Source: Desulfocurvibacter africanus subsp. africanus DSM 2603 | GTDB lineage: Bacteria; Desulfobacterota; Desulfovibrionia; Desulfovibrionales; Desulfovibrionaceae | Direction of reading: 5' to 3' | Length of the DNA stretch: 64,000 nucleotides | Assembly: GCF_000422545.1 (NCBI RefSeq) | Contig: NZ_AULZ01000002.1 | Coordinates: 124,001-188,000, forward strand | Shown here: one piece after another, positions 8,127-16,031 of the stretch | How the letters are laid out: each line of letters starts with the position of its first letter | Numbering within the stretch: the first letter of the stretch is position 1 | The notes under the pieces: generated by a model | What the model was told of the DNA's origin: nothing | Seen by the model: only the letters and a program-made list of their open reading frames with translations | Databases searched by the model: none | Made by a program: the position numbers and the translations under genes

Positions 8127-9230
8127 ATGGTTTTTCAGACATGGTGGATGATGGCTTTCCAGCGTCTCGGTGAGTTCTGCTCCGGTGCCGACAGGGCGCC
8201 CATGGCTGCGAGCTTCGATAAGAGCTATCTCAATCTGGTCCAGAATTCCTTCGCCAGAGTCCAGATGAAGCCTGCCGATACATATTTCCTCGGCAGCATA
8301 CTGGGCATAGTGACGGTTCTGCTCATGGGCTATCTCCTGCGTCATAATTACAAGAAGCTTCATTATCATCTGCTGGCCATGTTCGCCGGCAAGAAGCGCC
8401 TGGAAGACAATCGACGCATTCTAGAACACCTCGCCAAGGCTGAATCACCCTTGGAAGTGCATCAGGGCGACGGCAAGAATGCTCGCTACCTGTCCGAAGG
8501 GAAGATAGAAGAGGTTGGTCCTGCAGGTTTCGTTCTGAAGGTCATGGGCAACTCGGCTAACATGCGGTTTCCCGTGGGCAAGATGCTTATGTTCCTGTTT
8601 CGACCCATTCAGTTCAAGGACCGGCAGTTCAACCACTTCAATACCTATCTTGAACGAGTATCCCAGCCCGGCTCCAGGGAATATCTGCTGCATTTTCAGA
8701 TGCCCATGTCCCTCAACTATCTGCTCCGGCGTAACCATTCCCGCTATGAGGTGGAGCGCCAGAGCTTCATCAAAGGCAAGCTGTGGCTGGAGCGCTGGGA
8801 GGATGGCCGCTCGCGTCTGCGCTTGCTCGGTCCGTCGTTGCGAATCAACATGGACAAAGCCGGCGACGCTTGGGTCCACGACATTTCAGCCGGAGGCATC
8901 CGTCTGGTGCTGCCCGAGGGAGCCCGTCCGCAAGCCTATAAACAAGGCAAGGACATGTGCCTGCAGCTTTTCCTGTTCAATCCCGCCAAGGGCAATTATC
9001 GCTGGATTTGGCTCGGCGTCACGGTGACTAAGGTATTCACCAGCGGCAAGGGTCTTAACCTGTGCATGCGTTTCGCCGCCTTGGGCAGCGTGGTCAATGC
9101 CGAGGAAAGCGAGATGCGTTGGGCCGACATTGGCGTGGCCGAGGGTCTGCCGGGAATGAACCGCGTCATCGATGAGTGGGAGCATTATCTGGCAGGACGT
9201 CAGGAAAAGGATCAAGAGGCTCTGGTCTGA
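8127..9230 (+). CDS. PilZ-domain-like membrane protein
   Basis: From the ATG at 8127 the product is 367 aa. One hydrophobic helix (about residues 52-72, LGSILGIVTVLLMGYLL) is followed by a cytoplasmic region. That region has features of a YcgR/PilZ pair: a flavodoxin-like N-domain segment, then RNHSR (RxxxR type) at about 213-217 and DISAGG (D/NxSxxG type) some 50 residues later. These are the two motifs that bind cyclic di-GMP. The protein may therefore couple c-di-GMP to motility or envelope functions. GAGGAG lies 6 bp before this ATG, whereas the longer frame from 7992 lacks a ribosome binding site. The ligand is inferred from motifs only. Confidence 0.75.
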   Translation: MVFQTWWMMAFQRLGEFCSGADRAPMAASFDKSYLNLVQNSFARVQMKPADTYFLGSILGIVTVLLMGYLLRHNYKKLHYHLLAMFAGKKRLEDNRRILEHLAKAESPLEVHQGDGKNARYLSEGKIEEVGPAGFVLKVMGNSANMRFPVGKMLMFLFRPIQFKDRQFNHFNTYLERVSQPGSREYLLHFQMPMSLNYLLRRNHSRYEVERQSFIKGKLWLERWEDGRSRLRLLGPSLRINMDKAGDAWVHDISAGGIRLVLPEGARPQAYKQGKDMCLQLFLFNPAKGNYRWIWLGVTVTKVFTSGKGLNLCMRFAALGSVVNAEESEMRWADIGVAEGLPGMNRVIDEWEHYLAGRQEKDQEALV

Positions 9231-9297
9231 GTTGTCGGATACCGGGCTTCCTTTCCCTAACGCTTGAGCGTAAGCTTAAGTATTAGATTGGAACCAG

Positions 9298-10869
9298 GTG
9301 CTCCGCATGGCAGCCACGATAATCGTTAGCGATAGCGCGGGCAAGCGGCGTGAAATCGTCGTAAGCCGCGACAGCAGTCTGTCCCAGGCCTTGTTCGCCA
9401 CAGGACTGCGCCCGCCTCTGCCACTTTGCTCGGGCCTGGGCCGTTGCGGCCTGTGCCGTGTGCGCTATCTCACCTCCGCCACCGAATTCCCGCAGCCGAC
9501 GGATACCGAGCTCGAAGTCCTCTCATCCGCTGAATTGGAATCCGGCATGCGCTTGGCCTGCCGCCATTTCCCACGTTCCGGCGATCATATCGAACTGCCC
9601 CCAGTGGCCTCCAGTGTGCCCGTCGAGGTCCACGAGGTGCTGACCTCGCCAGTCGGGCCATTGCACTTGGCCGTGGATCTGGGCACCACCAGCGTGCACT
9701 GGGAAGCATTTTCGGAAGGAGTCGTTGTTGCCCGCGGCCGGGCCTTGAACCCGCAGCTCGGCGCGGGCAGCGAGGTCATGTCCCGCTTGGCCTTGGCGGC
9801 AAGGGGAGAGGCCGGGCTTCTGCGTCAGGTGGTTCTGGATTTGCTCGTGCGCATCGCGCGCGCATTGCCGGGTCCGCTGGAATCCATGTGCGTGGCCGGC
9901 AATTCGGCCATGACCTATCTGTTGCTGGCGCTTTCGCCCGACGGCCTGGCCGCCGCTCCATATAAGCTGGACTTTCGCGGCGGGGTCTGGCATAGCCTGA
10001 CCCCCGACTTGCCGCCTTGTTACATCCCTCCGCTGTTCGGCCCTTTTGCAGGGGGAGACCTGAGCGCCGGCTTAGCTGCTCTGGACGCCCTGGACGCAGG
10101 CGGACCCACGCCCTATCTGTTGGCGGACATGGGCACTAACGGCGAGTTCGCCCTGGTGCTCGATCGGGAACGGGTGCTCGTGGCCAGCGTACCCTTGGGG
10201 CCTGCCCTTGAAGGCATAGGTCTGCGCCACGGTAGCCTGGCGGGCCCTGGAGTGGCCACGCGCTTCGAGCTTGGGCCGCAAGGCTTGACTTGCAGCGTGC
10301 TCGGCGACGGCTCACGGCCTGTGGCTGTGAGCGGAACGGGCTACCTGTCGTTGGTGTCCGTCCTGCTGCGCGTGGGGCTGTTGGATGCGCAGGGTAGGTT
10401 CCGAACCGAGTCCACCACACCCCTGGCGATGAGGTTGGCCCGCGAATTGGGCGCATCGACGCGCGGCGAAGCGCGCCTGCGCATGGCTCCCGGCTTATGG
10501 CTGCACGCCGGCGATGTGGAAGAGCTGCTCAAGGTCAAGGCGGCTTTCAACATGGCCCTCTCGGCGCTGTTGGCCGAAGCGGGCCTGCCGGCTTCGGAAC
10601 TCACGGCCGTGTTCTTGGCCGGCGCTTTGGGCGAGCACACCGCGCCCGGCGACCTGGAGCGGCTCGGCTTCCTCTCCCCGGTGCTGGCCAAACGCGTGCG
10701 CGTGGCCGGCAATACTTCGTTGGCCGGCGCACGCAGGCTCCTGGAAAACACGGCCGCCAGGAAGCAGCTTGAGCAGTTGGCCGATCGGGCCACGGTCCTG
10801 GATTTGACTGCCCGCCCGACATTCGAAAGAGATTATTTAACCCGCATGGTGTTTGAATATGTGCCCTGA
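9298..10869 (+). CDS. DUF4445/RACE-type [2Fe-2S] ASKHA protein (corrinoid protein activator family)
   Basis: The 523-aa protein begins with a ferredoxin-like domain. CSGLGRCGLCRV and a later Cys give the usual four ligands of a plant-type [2Fe-2S] cluster. A DUF4445 ASKHA ATPase domain follows, with DLGTTSVHWE near residue 125 and ADMGTNGEFAL near 277. This is the architecture of RamA/RACE proteins, which use ATP to reduce cob(II)alamin in corrinoid methyltransferases. No methyltransferase or corrinoid protein is encoded nearby, so the partner is unknown. Start is ambiguous: GTG at 9298 (GGAA upstream) or ATG at 9307. Its stop overlaps the next gene by 11 bp, so translation is likely coupled. 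Confidence 0.8.
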   Translation: MLRMAATIIVSDSAGKRREIVVSRDSSLSQALFATGLRPPLPLCSGLGRCGLCRVRYLTSATEFPQPTDTELEVLSSAELESGMRLACRHFPRSGDHIELPPVASSVPVEVHEVLTSPVGPLHLAVDLGTTSVHWEAFSEGVVVARGRALNPQLGAGSEVMSRLALAARGEAGLLRQVVLDLLVRIARALPGPLESMCVAGNSAMTYLLLALSPDGLAAAPYKLDFRGGVWHSLTPDLPPCYIPPLFGPFAGGDLSAGLAALDALDAGGPTPYLLADMGTNGEFALVLDRERVLVASVPLGPALEGIGLRHGSLAGPGVATRFELGPQGLTCSVLGDGSRPVAVSGTGYLSLVSVLLRVGLLDAQGRFRTESTTPLAMRLARELGASTRGEARLRMAPGLWLHAGDVEELLKVKAAFNMALSALLAEAGLPASELTAVFLAGALGEHTAPGDLERLGFLSPVLAKRVRVAGNTSLAGARRLLENTAARKQLEQLADRATVLDLTARPTFERDYLTRMVFEYVP

Positions 10870-13234
10870 ATCGCAAGACCCTCGGTCCGCGGGCAGCCTG
10901 CCCCGGCCCTCCGCCTGCCTCTTTCCTCCATTAACCGCCGAGGCCGCCCGGCTGCTGGAGGGCTACGGCCTGATCGCGGCCAAGGTCCTGGATCTGAAAC
11001 CCAAACATCGCCGCGAGTTGCCGTTCAGTATCCGCCGTCTGTCGCACGAGTTGACCGACGAGCGGGCTCAAGGCTTCGCGCCGAAATACATGAGTGATGC
11101 AGCCAGCTTGGCTGCTTACGTGGCCTTCTTTCTGCCCTGGAACCTTTATCGGCTTACGCGGCTGCTGTCCGGCCTGGAGTTGGACCTGCCCGACAATGCG
11201 GTCTGCGTGGATCTCGGTTCCGGCCCGCTTACCGCCGTGCAGGCGCTGTGGATTGCCAAACCCGAGCTGCGCCAACGCAAGTTGCGCTTCTTCTGCCTGG
11301 ACCGTGCCGCACAGCCCATGCGCGTGGGGCTGAACCTCTTTCGGGCTCTGGTGGGCCAGGACACGCCCTGGCGTATCGAGTTGGTGCAAGGCGCCATGGG
11401 CGCGCGGCTGCCAGCGCGGGCTGATCTGCTCATCGCGGCCAATGTGCTCAACGAGTTTTCAACGCGTACGGGCGAGGGCCGCGAGGAGCGCATGGCCCAA
11501 AGCCTCGCTCGCCAGACAACCGAAAATGCCCGCATGCTGCTGGTGGAGCCCGGCACGCGCACGGGAGGGCGGCTCCTGTCGGCCTTGCGCACCGAGTTGG
11601 CCGAGGAGGGCTTCATGCCCTTGGCGCCCTGCACCCACGTAGCCGAATGCCCCATGCCGGGCACGACCGGCAAGGCCTGGTGCCACTTCCAGTTCGGCGT
11701 GGTCGGCGCTCCCCAATGGCTGCAGCGCATGTCCGAGGACGTGGGCTTCCGCCGGCGCGGCGTGGCGCTGAGCTTTCTCTACACCGGTCGGGGAGAAGCC
11801 GCGCGTTCGCCCGCGGATATATCGGGCGTGCGCATGATTTCAGATGTTTTCGAGCTGACCGGGGTCGGATTTCGCGCTGGCCGCTACGGCTGCGCGGAAG
11901 CCGGACTCGTGATCGCCGCCGGCGACGAGCACGAACTCAAGCGTCTGCCTTCGGGCTGCCTGTGGCGTCCACGCCAGCAGCCCGAGGAACCGCTACGCGA
12001 TGCCAAGACCGATGCGATCATCCTGCCCTTGGAGCCGCTGAATGAGCCGCGGCGTGCGGCGCGTCCCGATATGCGCGAAGAGGCGCAAAAGAGCGCGCGC
12101 GAAGTAGGCGGGCGGCCCAGGCCCGCATATGTGCCCAAGCCGAACAAGGCTCCAGGAATCCTCAAGGTGCGCAACATGGCCCTGCAGGCGTTTCGCGCGG
12201 GGCAATCCGAGGAGCGTGAGACCGGAGAGGGCGTCCGCAAGTCAGGCCATGGCCCGCAGCGGGAACCGGCAGGCACGACCGCCAAGCCCTGGGCCGGCAA
12301 GGTCAGGGATGACAAGTTCAAGGGCGGCAAGCCGTTTCCCGGCAAGCCTGGGCCCCAGAGCCGGCAGGGCAGGCCGGGGGACTTTGAGGCTTCGCCATAC
12401 GCGGGCAAGTCTGAGCGGCCGCGCGAGACGGGTCCAGAGCACAGGGGCAAGTTCAAGCCCAAGCCAGCCTTCGGCGGGTCGAAGAGCAACAAACCGTTTC
12501 CCGGCAAACCTGATTTCAAGGGCCGACAAGGCAGGCCGGAGGATTTCGAAGCCTCTGCATACGCGGGCAAGACTGAGCGTCCGCGCGAGGCGGGGCCAGA
12601 GCGCAGAGGCAAGTTCAAGCCCAAGCCAGCCTTCGGCGGACCGAAGAGCGGCAAGCCGTTTTCCGGCAAGCTTGGCCCCAAGGGCCGACAAGGCAAGCCG
12701 GAGGACTTTGAGGCTTCGCCATATGCGGGCAAGGCTGAGCGTCCACGCGAGGCGGGGCCAGAGCGACGGGGCGAGTTCAAGCCCAGGGCGGCAGCCGGGC
12801 ATTCCGAGCGTGGATATGCCCCGCGTGGACAAGCCGAAGGCCGCCGCTTCGAGAAACGTGGCACCGGGCCGTCCGGTGAAAAGCCCAAGAGCTTTGGCAA
12901 GGGCAAGCCCCACTTCGACCAGCGAAAGCCCTCGACACAACGGCATGGCCAGCCGGCAGGTCAGAAAGCGGACAAGGCTTACGGGCCGCGCGACGGCCGT
13001 CCGTCCGAGCGCGGAGGACGTGCGCCCGAGCGGGAGAGTGGTCGCCCTGAACGCGCTGATCGCCGTGGTGCTCAGAACACCAATGGGCGCCCTGAACAGC
13101 GCCGAGACCTTCGGCCGGACGAGCGCAAAACCAAGAGCAGGCCGGATAGCGACGAGCGGGAATCCCGGGGACGTGATGAGCGCAAGCCGCGCGGCCCCAA
13201 GCGTAGTCGCGGCTCCGGCAAGGGCGGCAGGTGA
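10859..13234 (+). CDS. Rsm22-like small ribosomal subunit methyltransferase with long repetitive basic tail
   Basis: The 791-aa product from ATG 10859 joins two parts. Residues of about 1-370 resemble Rsm22, a SAM-dependent methyltransferase-like assembly factor. They include VCVDLGSGPLTAVQAL as the SAM-binding motif I, and the C-x5-C-x10-C set Cys258, Cys264 and Cys275 in a PCTHVAECPM...WCHF context, plus Cys345; in mitochondrial Rsm22 these residues hold an iron-sulfur cluster. From about 400 on the protein is Gly/Lys/Pro/Arg-rich and highly basic, with about 2.8 copies of a 54-residue repeat. Such a tail suggests RNA binding. It overlaps the upstream gene by 11 bp and lipB by 4 bp. Confidence 0.75.
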   Translation: MCPESQDPRSAGSLPRPSACLFPPLTAEAARLLEGYGLIAAKVLDLKPKHRRELPFSIRRLSHELTDERAQGFAPKYMSDAASLAAYVAFFLPWNLYRLTRLLSGLELDLPDNAVCVDLGSGPLTAVQALWIAKPELRQRKLRFFCLDRAAQPMRVGLNLFRALVGQDTPWRIELVQGAMGARLPARADLLIAANVLNEFSTRTGEGREERMAQSLARQTTENARMLLVEPGTRTGGRLLSALRTELAEEGFMPLAPCTHVAECPMPGTTGKAWCHFQFGVVGAPQWLQRMSEDVGFRRRGVALSFLYTGRGEAARSPADISGVRMISDVFELTGVGFRAGRYGCAEAGLVIAAGDEHELKRLPSGCLWRPRQQPEEPLRDAKTDAIILPLEPLNEPRRAARPDMREEAQKSAREVGGRPRPAYVPKPNKAPGILKVRNMALQAFRAGQSEERETGEGVRKSGHGPQREPAGTTAKPWAGKVRDDKFKGGKPFPGKPGPQSRQGRPGDFEASPYAGKSERPRETGPEHRGKFKPKPAFGGSKSNKPFPGKPDFKGRQGRPEDFEASAYAGKTERPREAGPERRGKFKPKPAFGGPKSGKPFSGKLGPKGRQGKPEDFEASPYAGKAERPREAGPERRGEFKPRAAAGHSERGYAPRGQAEGRRFEKRGTGPSGEKPKSFGKGKPHFDQRKPSTQRHGQPAGQKADKAYGPRDGRPSERGGRAPERESGRPERADRRGAQNTNGRPEQRRDLRPDERKTKSRPDSDERESRGRDERKPRGPKRSRGSGKGGR
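12329..12792 (+). repeat. Tandem 162-bp repeat inside the Rsm22-like gene
   Basis: Units start at 12329, 12491 and 12653, each with KPFPGKP or a variant, and the period is exactly 162 bp (54 codons). The third unit is incomplete. Each unit encodes KP(F)PGKP, GRQGRPEDFEAS, YAGK, ERPRE and GPERRGKFKPKPAFGG blocks, with few substitutions between units. The exact codon-multiple period preserves the reading frame. Confidence 0.9.
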
Positions 13235-13884
13235 TCGTTCGCGATCTGGGACTCGTTCCCTACGTTGAGGCCGAGGTCCTGCAACTTGAACGCCTGGCCG
13301 AAGTGGCTGCCGGCGCGGAAGAGACGCTCTTCCTGCTGGAGCATCCCAAGGTCGTCACCGTGGGCCGCCATGGCGGTGAAGAGCATCTGCACGTGCCCGC
13401 CTCGGCCCTGGCCGGGCTCGGCGTCGGCTACGTGCGCTCGGCCAGGGGCGGCAAGATCACCTGCCATTTCCCCGGCCAGCTCGTGGCCTATCCCATAGTG
13501 CGCCTGGACCGGCGACCCGGCGGCGTGCGCCGCTTCGTGACCTTGCTGGAGGATACGGCCATCGGGCTGCTGGCTGGATACGGCATCACGGCCCGTCGCT
13601 TTGACGACCGACCGGGAGTGTGGACCGAGCGTGGCAAGATCGCCTCGGTAGGCATTGCCGTGCGGCGCTGGACCACCTGGCATGGGCTGTCCCTGAACGT
13701 GGCGGCGGATACCAGCCTGTTCGAGCTCATCACCCTTTGCGGCCTGTCCGGAGTGCGGCCCGCCTCGATGGAAGGCGAGCTGGGCCGGCGGGTGGACATG
13801 GACGAGGTACGGCATGACTTCGGCGAGCGGTTTGTCAGAGGCTTCGCGCAAACCCTTGCGCATCCCGCCCTGGCTCAGGATTGA
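13231..13884 (+). CDS. lipB: Octanoyltransferase LipB
   Basis: The 217-aa protein has the usual LipB length. It shows the HPKVVTVGRHGGEEHL start of the domain, GGKITCHFPGQLVAYPI (the RGGxxTxHxPGQ-type motif that binds the lipoyl/octanoyl group), GVWTERGKIASVGIAVRRW with the catalytic lysine in the K-I-A-S-V-G context, and HG(L)SLNV. LipB transfers octanoate from acyl carrier protein to lipoyl domains such as GcvH or E2 subunits. It starts with GTG inside a GTGA overlap with the Rsm22-like gene. Its end overlaps lipA by 71 bp, so the two lipoylation steps are encoded in a coupled pair. Confidence 0.93.
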   Translation: MIVRDLGLVPYVEAEVLQLERLAEVAAGAEETLFLLEHPKVVTVGRHGGEEHLHVPASALAGLGVGYVRSARGGKITCHFPGQLVAYPIVRLDRRPGGVRRFVTLLEDTAIGLLAGYGITARRFDDRPGVWTERGKIASVGIAVRRWTTWHGLSLNVAADTSLFELITLCGLSGVRPASMEGELGRRVDMDEVRHDFGERFVRGFAQTLAHPALAQD

Positions 13885-14713
13885 GCTGCCGCGGGGCAAG
13901 GGGTTTTCCTGCACCGGCGCTTTGCTGGGCGACCTGCGCTTGAACACGGTGTGCCGCTCGGCGCGCTGCCCCAATATCTTCGAGTGCTACTCGCGCAAGG
14001 TGGCGACCTTTCTGATTCTCGGCGCGCAGTGCACGCGCGGCTGCGCCTTCTGTAACATCGGCCTGGGCAGGCCCGAGCCCGTGGATCCGGACGAGCCGGC
14101 TCGCGTATCCGAAGCCGTGGGTCGCTTGGAGCTCAGGCACGCGGTCATAACTTCCGTGACCCGCGACGATCTGCCCGATGGCGGATCGACGCACTTCGCG
14201 GCCGTGCTGCGGCGAATCCGCGCCGACCATCCGCAAGTCTCCACCGAGGTGCTCATCCCAGATTTCCAGGGAGACCGGCAGGCTCTGGAAACCGTGCTGG
14301 CCGCCGAGCCCGGAATCCTCAACCATAATGTGGAGACCGCGCCCGGCCTTTACCCCCGCATCCGTCCACAAGCCGTGTACGCCCGCAGTCTGGAGCTGCT
14401 GCGCACGGCCAAGGAATTGGCTCCGGAGGCTTCTACCAAAAGTGGGCTCATGGTCGGCCTTGGGGAAACGGACGAGGAAGTGCGCGGGGTCATCCGCGAC
14501 CTGCACGCCGCGGCCTGCGATATCGTCACGGTGGGCCAGTACATGCGGCCTTCGCGCAAACACCCTGAGGTCGAACGCTACGTGCATCCGGACACGTTCG
14601 AGGGATACGCGGCCTACGGCCGCTCCCTGGGCGTTCCGCACATGTTCTGCGCCCCGCTGGTGCGTAGCAGCTATAACGCGGAATTGTTCGCTAGAAAGGA
14701 AACGGGCGCGTAG
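13814..14713 (+). CDS. lipA: Lipoyl synthase LipA
   Basis: The 299-aa radical SAM enzyme inserts two sulfurs into protein-bound octanoate. Both LipA cluster motifs are present: the auxiliary C-x4-C-x5-C (CRSARCPNIFEC) and the radical-SAM CxxxCxxC (CTRGCAFC). The C-terminal RSSYNAE contains the conserved serine that ligates the auxiliary cluster. The ATG at 13814 follows GAGG at 6-bp spacing within lipB. Together with lipB this forms the complete endogenous lipoylation pathway, as expected for an organism with glycine cleavage or 2-oxoacid dehydrogenase complexes. A terminator follows 52 bp after the stop. Confidence 0.95.
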   Translation: MTSASGLSEASRKPLRIPPWLRIELPRGKGFSCTGALLGDLRLNTVCRSARCPNIFECYSRKVATFLILGAQCTRGCAFCNIGLGRPEPVDPDEPARVSEAVGRLELRHAVITSVTRDDLPDGGSTHFAAVLRRIRADHPQVSTEVLIPDFQGDRQALETVLAAEPGILNHNVETAPGLYPRIRPQAVYARSLELLRTAKELAPEASTKSGLMVGLGETDEEVRGVIRDLHAAACDIVTVGQYMRPSRKHPEVERYVHPDTFEGYAAYGRSLGVPHMFCAPLVRSSYNAELFARKETGA

Positions 14714-14764
14714 TCGCCACGACCTTCAGATCCGCTTCTTGAGGTGAACGCAAGTCCTTGAGCG

Positions 14765-14801
14765 CAAAAAAGGCCCGGTTGGCGATTCCACCGGGCCTTT
14801 T
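14765..14801 (+). terminator. Terminator of the RACE-rsm22-lipBA run
   Basis: A 12-bp stem AAAAGGCCCGGT/ACCGGGCCTTTT with a 10-base loop ends in T4, preceded by an A tract. Confidence 0.85.
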
Positions 14802-14866
14802 GGCATCTATTGCGTTGACTGACTTTGTGGGCTCAAGCGGCTAGCTCGTCCCCATGCATCCCGCCT

Positions 14867-14994
14867 TAGAGCATTTTGCTTTTGAAAATGCTCTGCAAGC
14901 CATGCGTCGGCATGGCTTGCCGCCGCATAAGCGTAGGCGCAATTCACTTGCGCCGTCAACGCCGGAGCGGGCGTCTTAAAAGCAATCTGCTCTA
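14867..14994 (-). repeat. Dispersed palindromic MITE-like element, copy 2 (orientation B)
   Basis: This is the inverted counterpart of copy 1, about 124 bp between flanking TA dinucleotides at 14867-14868 and 14993-14994. The terminal inverted repeats and all internal hairpins are kept. The GCCTAC unit region is reduced and diverged (CATAAGCG). The right-hand TA overlaps the stop codon (TAG on the minus strand, 14992-14994) of the SH3 protein gene. Confidence 0.85.
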
Positions 14995-15663
14995 GAAAGA
15001 AATGCGCTCCCTGCGCTTGCCGCCAAAGCGGCCCACGACGGAGCCCAGCAGCCACGGCACGAGCACCGCGGCCGCGCCGGCCAGGAACCAGTTCAGGCTT
15101 TCTGCGCTAAGCAGGGATTCGTTTTCTTTGGTCAGCTTGGCCACCAGATCCGAGATACTCTCCAGACCGACCGAGGCCGTTTGGTATTGCTGCTTGAGTT
15201 CGATAACCTCGCTCGATTCGGCGCGCAGGGTCTCATACTCCTGGCTGACGCGAGCTAATTCGGCCTTTGCGCTTTCCAGGCTGACCTGAAGATCCTTGTT
15301 CTCGACGCCGAGGGCCCTGGCCTGCTCCAGGGCCGTTTTGGAATCCTCCTGGAGCTGGGCATAACGCTTACGCGCCTGGTCCAGAACCATGGCCTTGGGC
15401 ATCTCCTGCATGATGAAGCGCTTTGCCACCCAGCCCTCACGGCCTTTCTCCGTGCGGACCCTGGCCCACTCGTCTCCATCCTCAAGCAGCTCCAGCGAAG
15501 AGCCCGTGGGCAGCATCTGGATGATCTTGTGTGTGGTGTTCGGCCCCGTGCGCAGGGTGAACTCATGTTCATCCGTGACGTAGTAGGCGGACCAAGCAGG
15601 GCTTGCGACAAAAAATATGAAAGCGAATACGATCGCGAAAGAGAGGCGATGCGCAGCAGCCAT
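14992..15663 (-). CDS. SH3b/anchor envelope protein (TIGR04211/YgiM-like)
   Basis: The 223-aa protein has a signal peptide (about 1-25, ending SPAWSA), a bacterial SH3 domain (about 27-85 with LRTGPNTTHKIIQMLPTGS and WVAKRF), a coiled-coil of about 90 residues, and a C-terminal transmembrane helix with a basic tail (FGGKRRER). This is the layout of TIGR04211/YgiM family proteins, periplasmic and anchored through the C terminus. SH3b domains often contact peptidoglycan. Its stop codon TAG shares bases with repeat copy 2, so the element insertion may have set or preserved the present C terminus. The function of the family is not established. Confidence 0.8.
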   Translation of the reverse strand: MAAAHRLSFAIVFAFIFFVASPAWSAYYVTDEHEFTLRTGPNTTHKIIQMLPTGSSLELLEDGDEWARVRTEKGREGWVAKRFIMQEMPKAMVLDQARKRYAQLQEDSKTALEQARALGVENKDLQVSLESAKAELARVSQEYETLRAESSEVIELKQQYQTASVGLESISDLVAKLTKENESLLSAESLNWFLAGAAAVLVPWLLGSVVGRFGGKRRERISF

Positions 15664-16031
15664 GGCGTATCCTGTGCTGGTTACGGTTCCTTGAACTGTT
15701 TCGGTATGCTCAGGCAGTATCCTGACGTGTAAAAATATGCAAGGTGCGAACCATAGTGCGCAAATTTCGTGCGGAAAGCAGCATGTCAGGATGACTCACC
15801 AGGTGGAAACGCCGCATGCGTGCGGATGCGCTGATGGCGCAAGAGAGGTAAGCCGTTGTGGGTAAGCTTAATGGAAACAAGCTGATGGATTTGTGATCGC
15901 AAGGACGCGCCTTATCCAAACAGCTCCTGCTGGCAGGCGCGTGAAGGACAAAGCATCCTGCGCTTGCGCAGGACGGGTTTCAACCGCGGTGAAGATGAAA
16001 AGGCATATGGCAGGAACTTTCTGCAGCCCTG
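15664..16031. other. 368-bp intergenic stretch without a recognisable gene
   Basis: No convincing ORF, tRNA or operator is seen. A perfect 8-bp stem hairpin TCCTGCGC/GCGCAGGA at 15956-15973 could act as a weak terminator for recJ on the minus strand, followed there by GCTTTG rather than a clean T-run. Confidence 0.5.
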
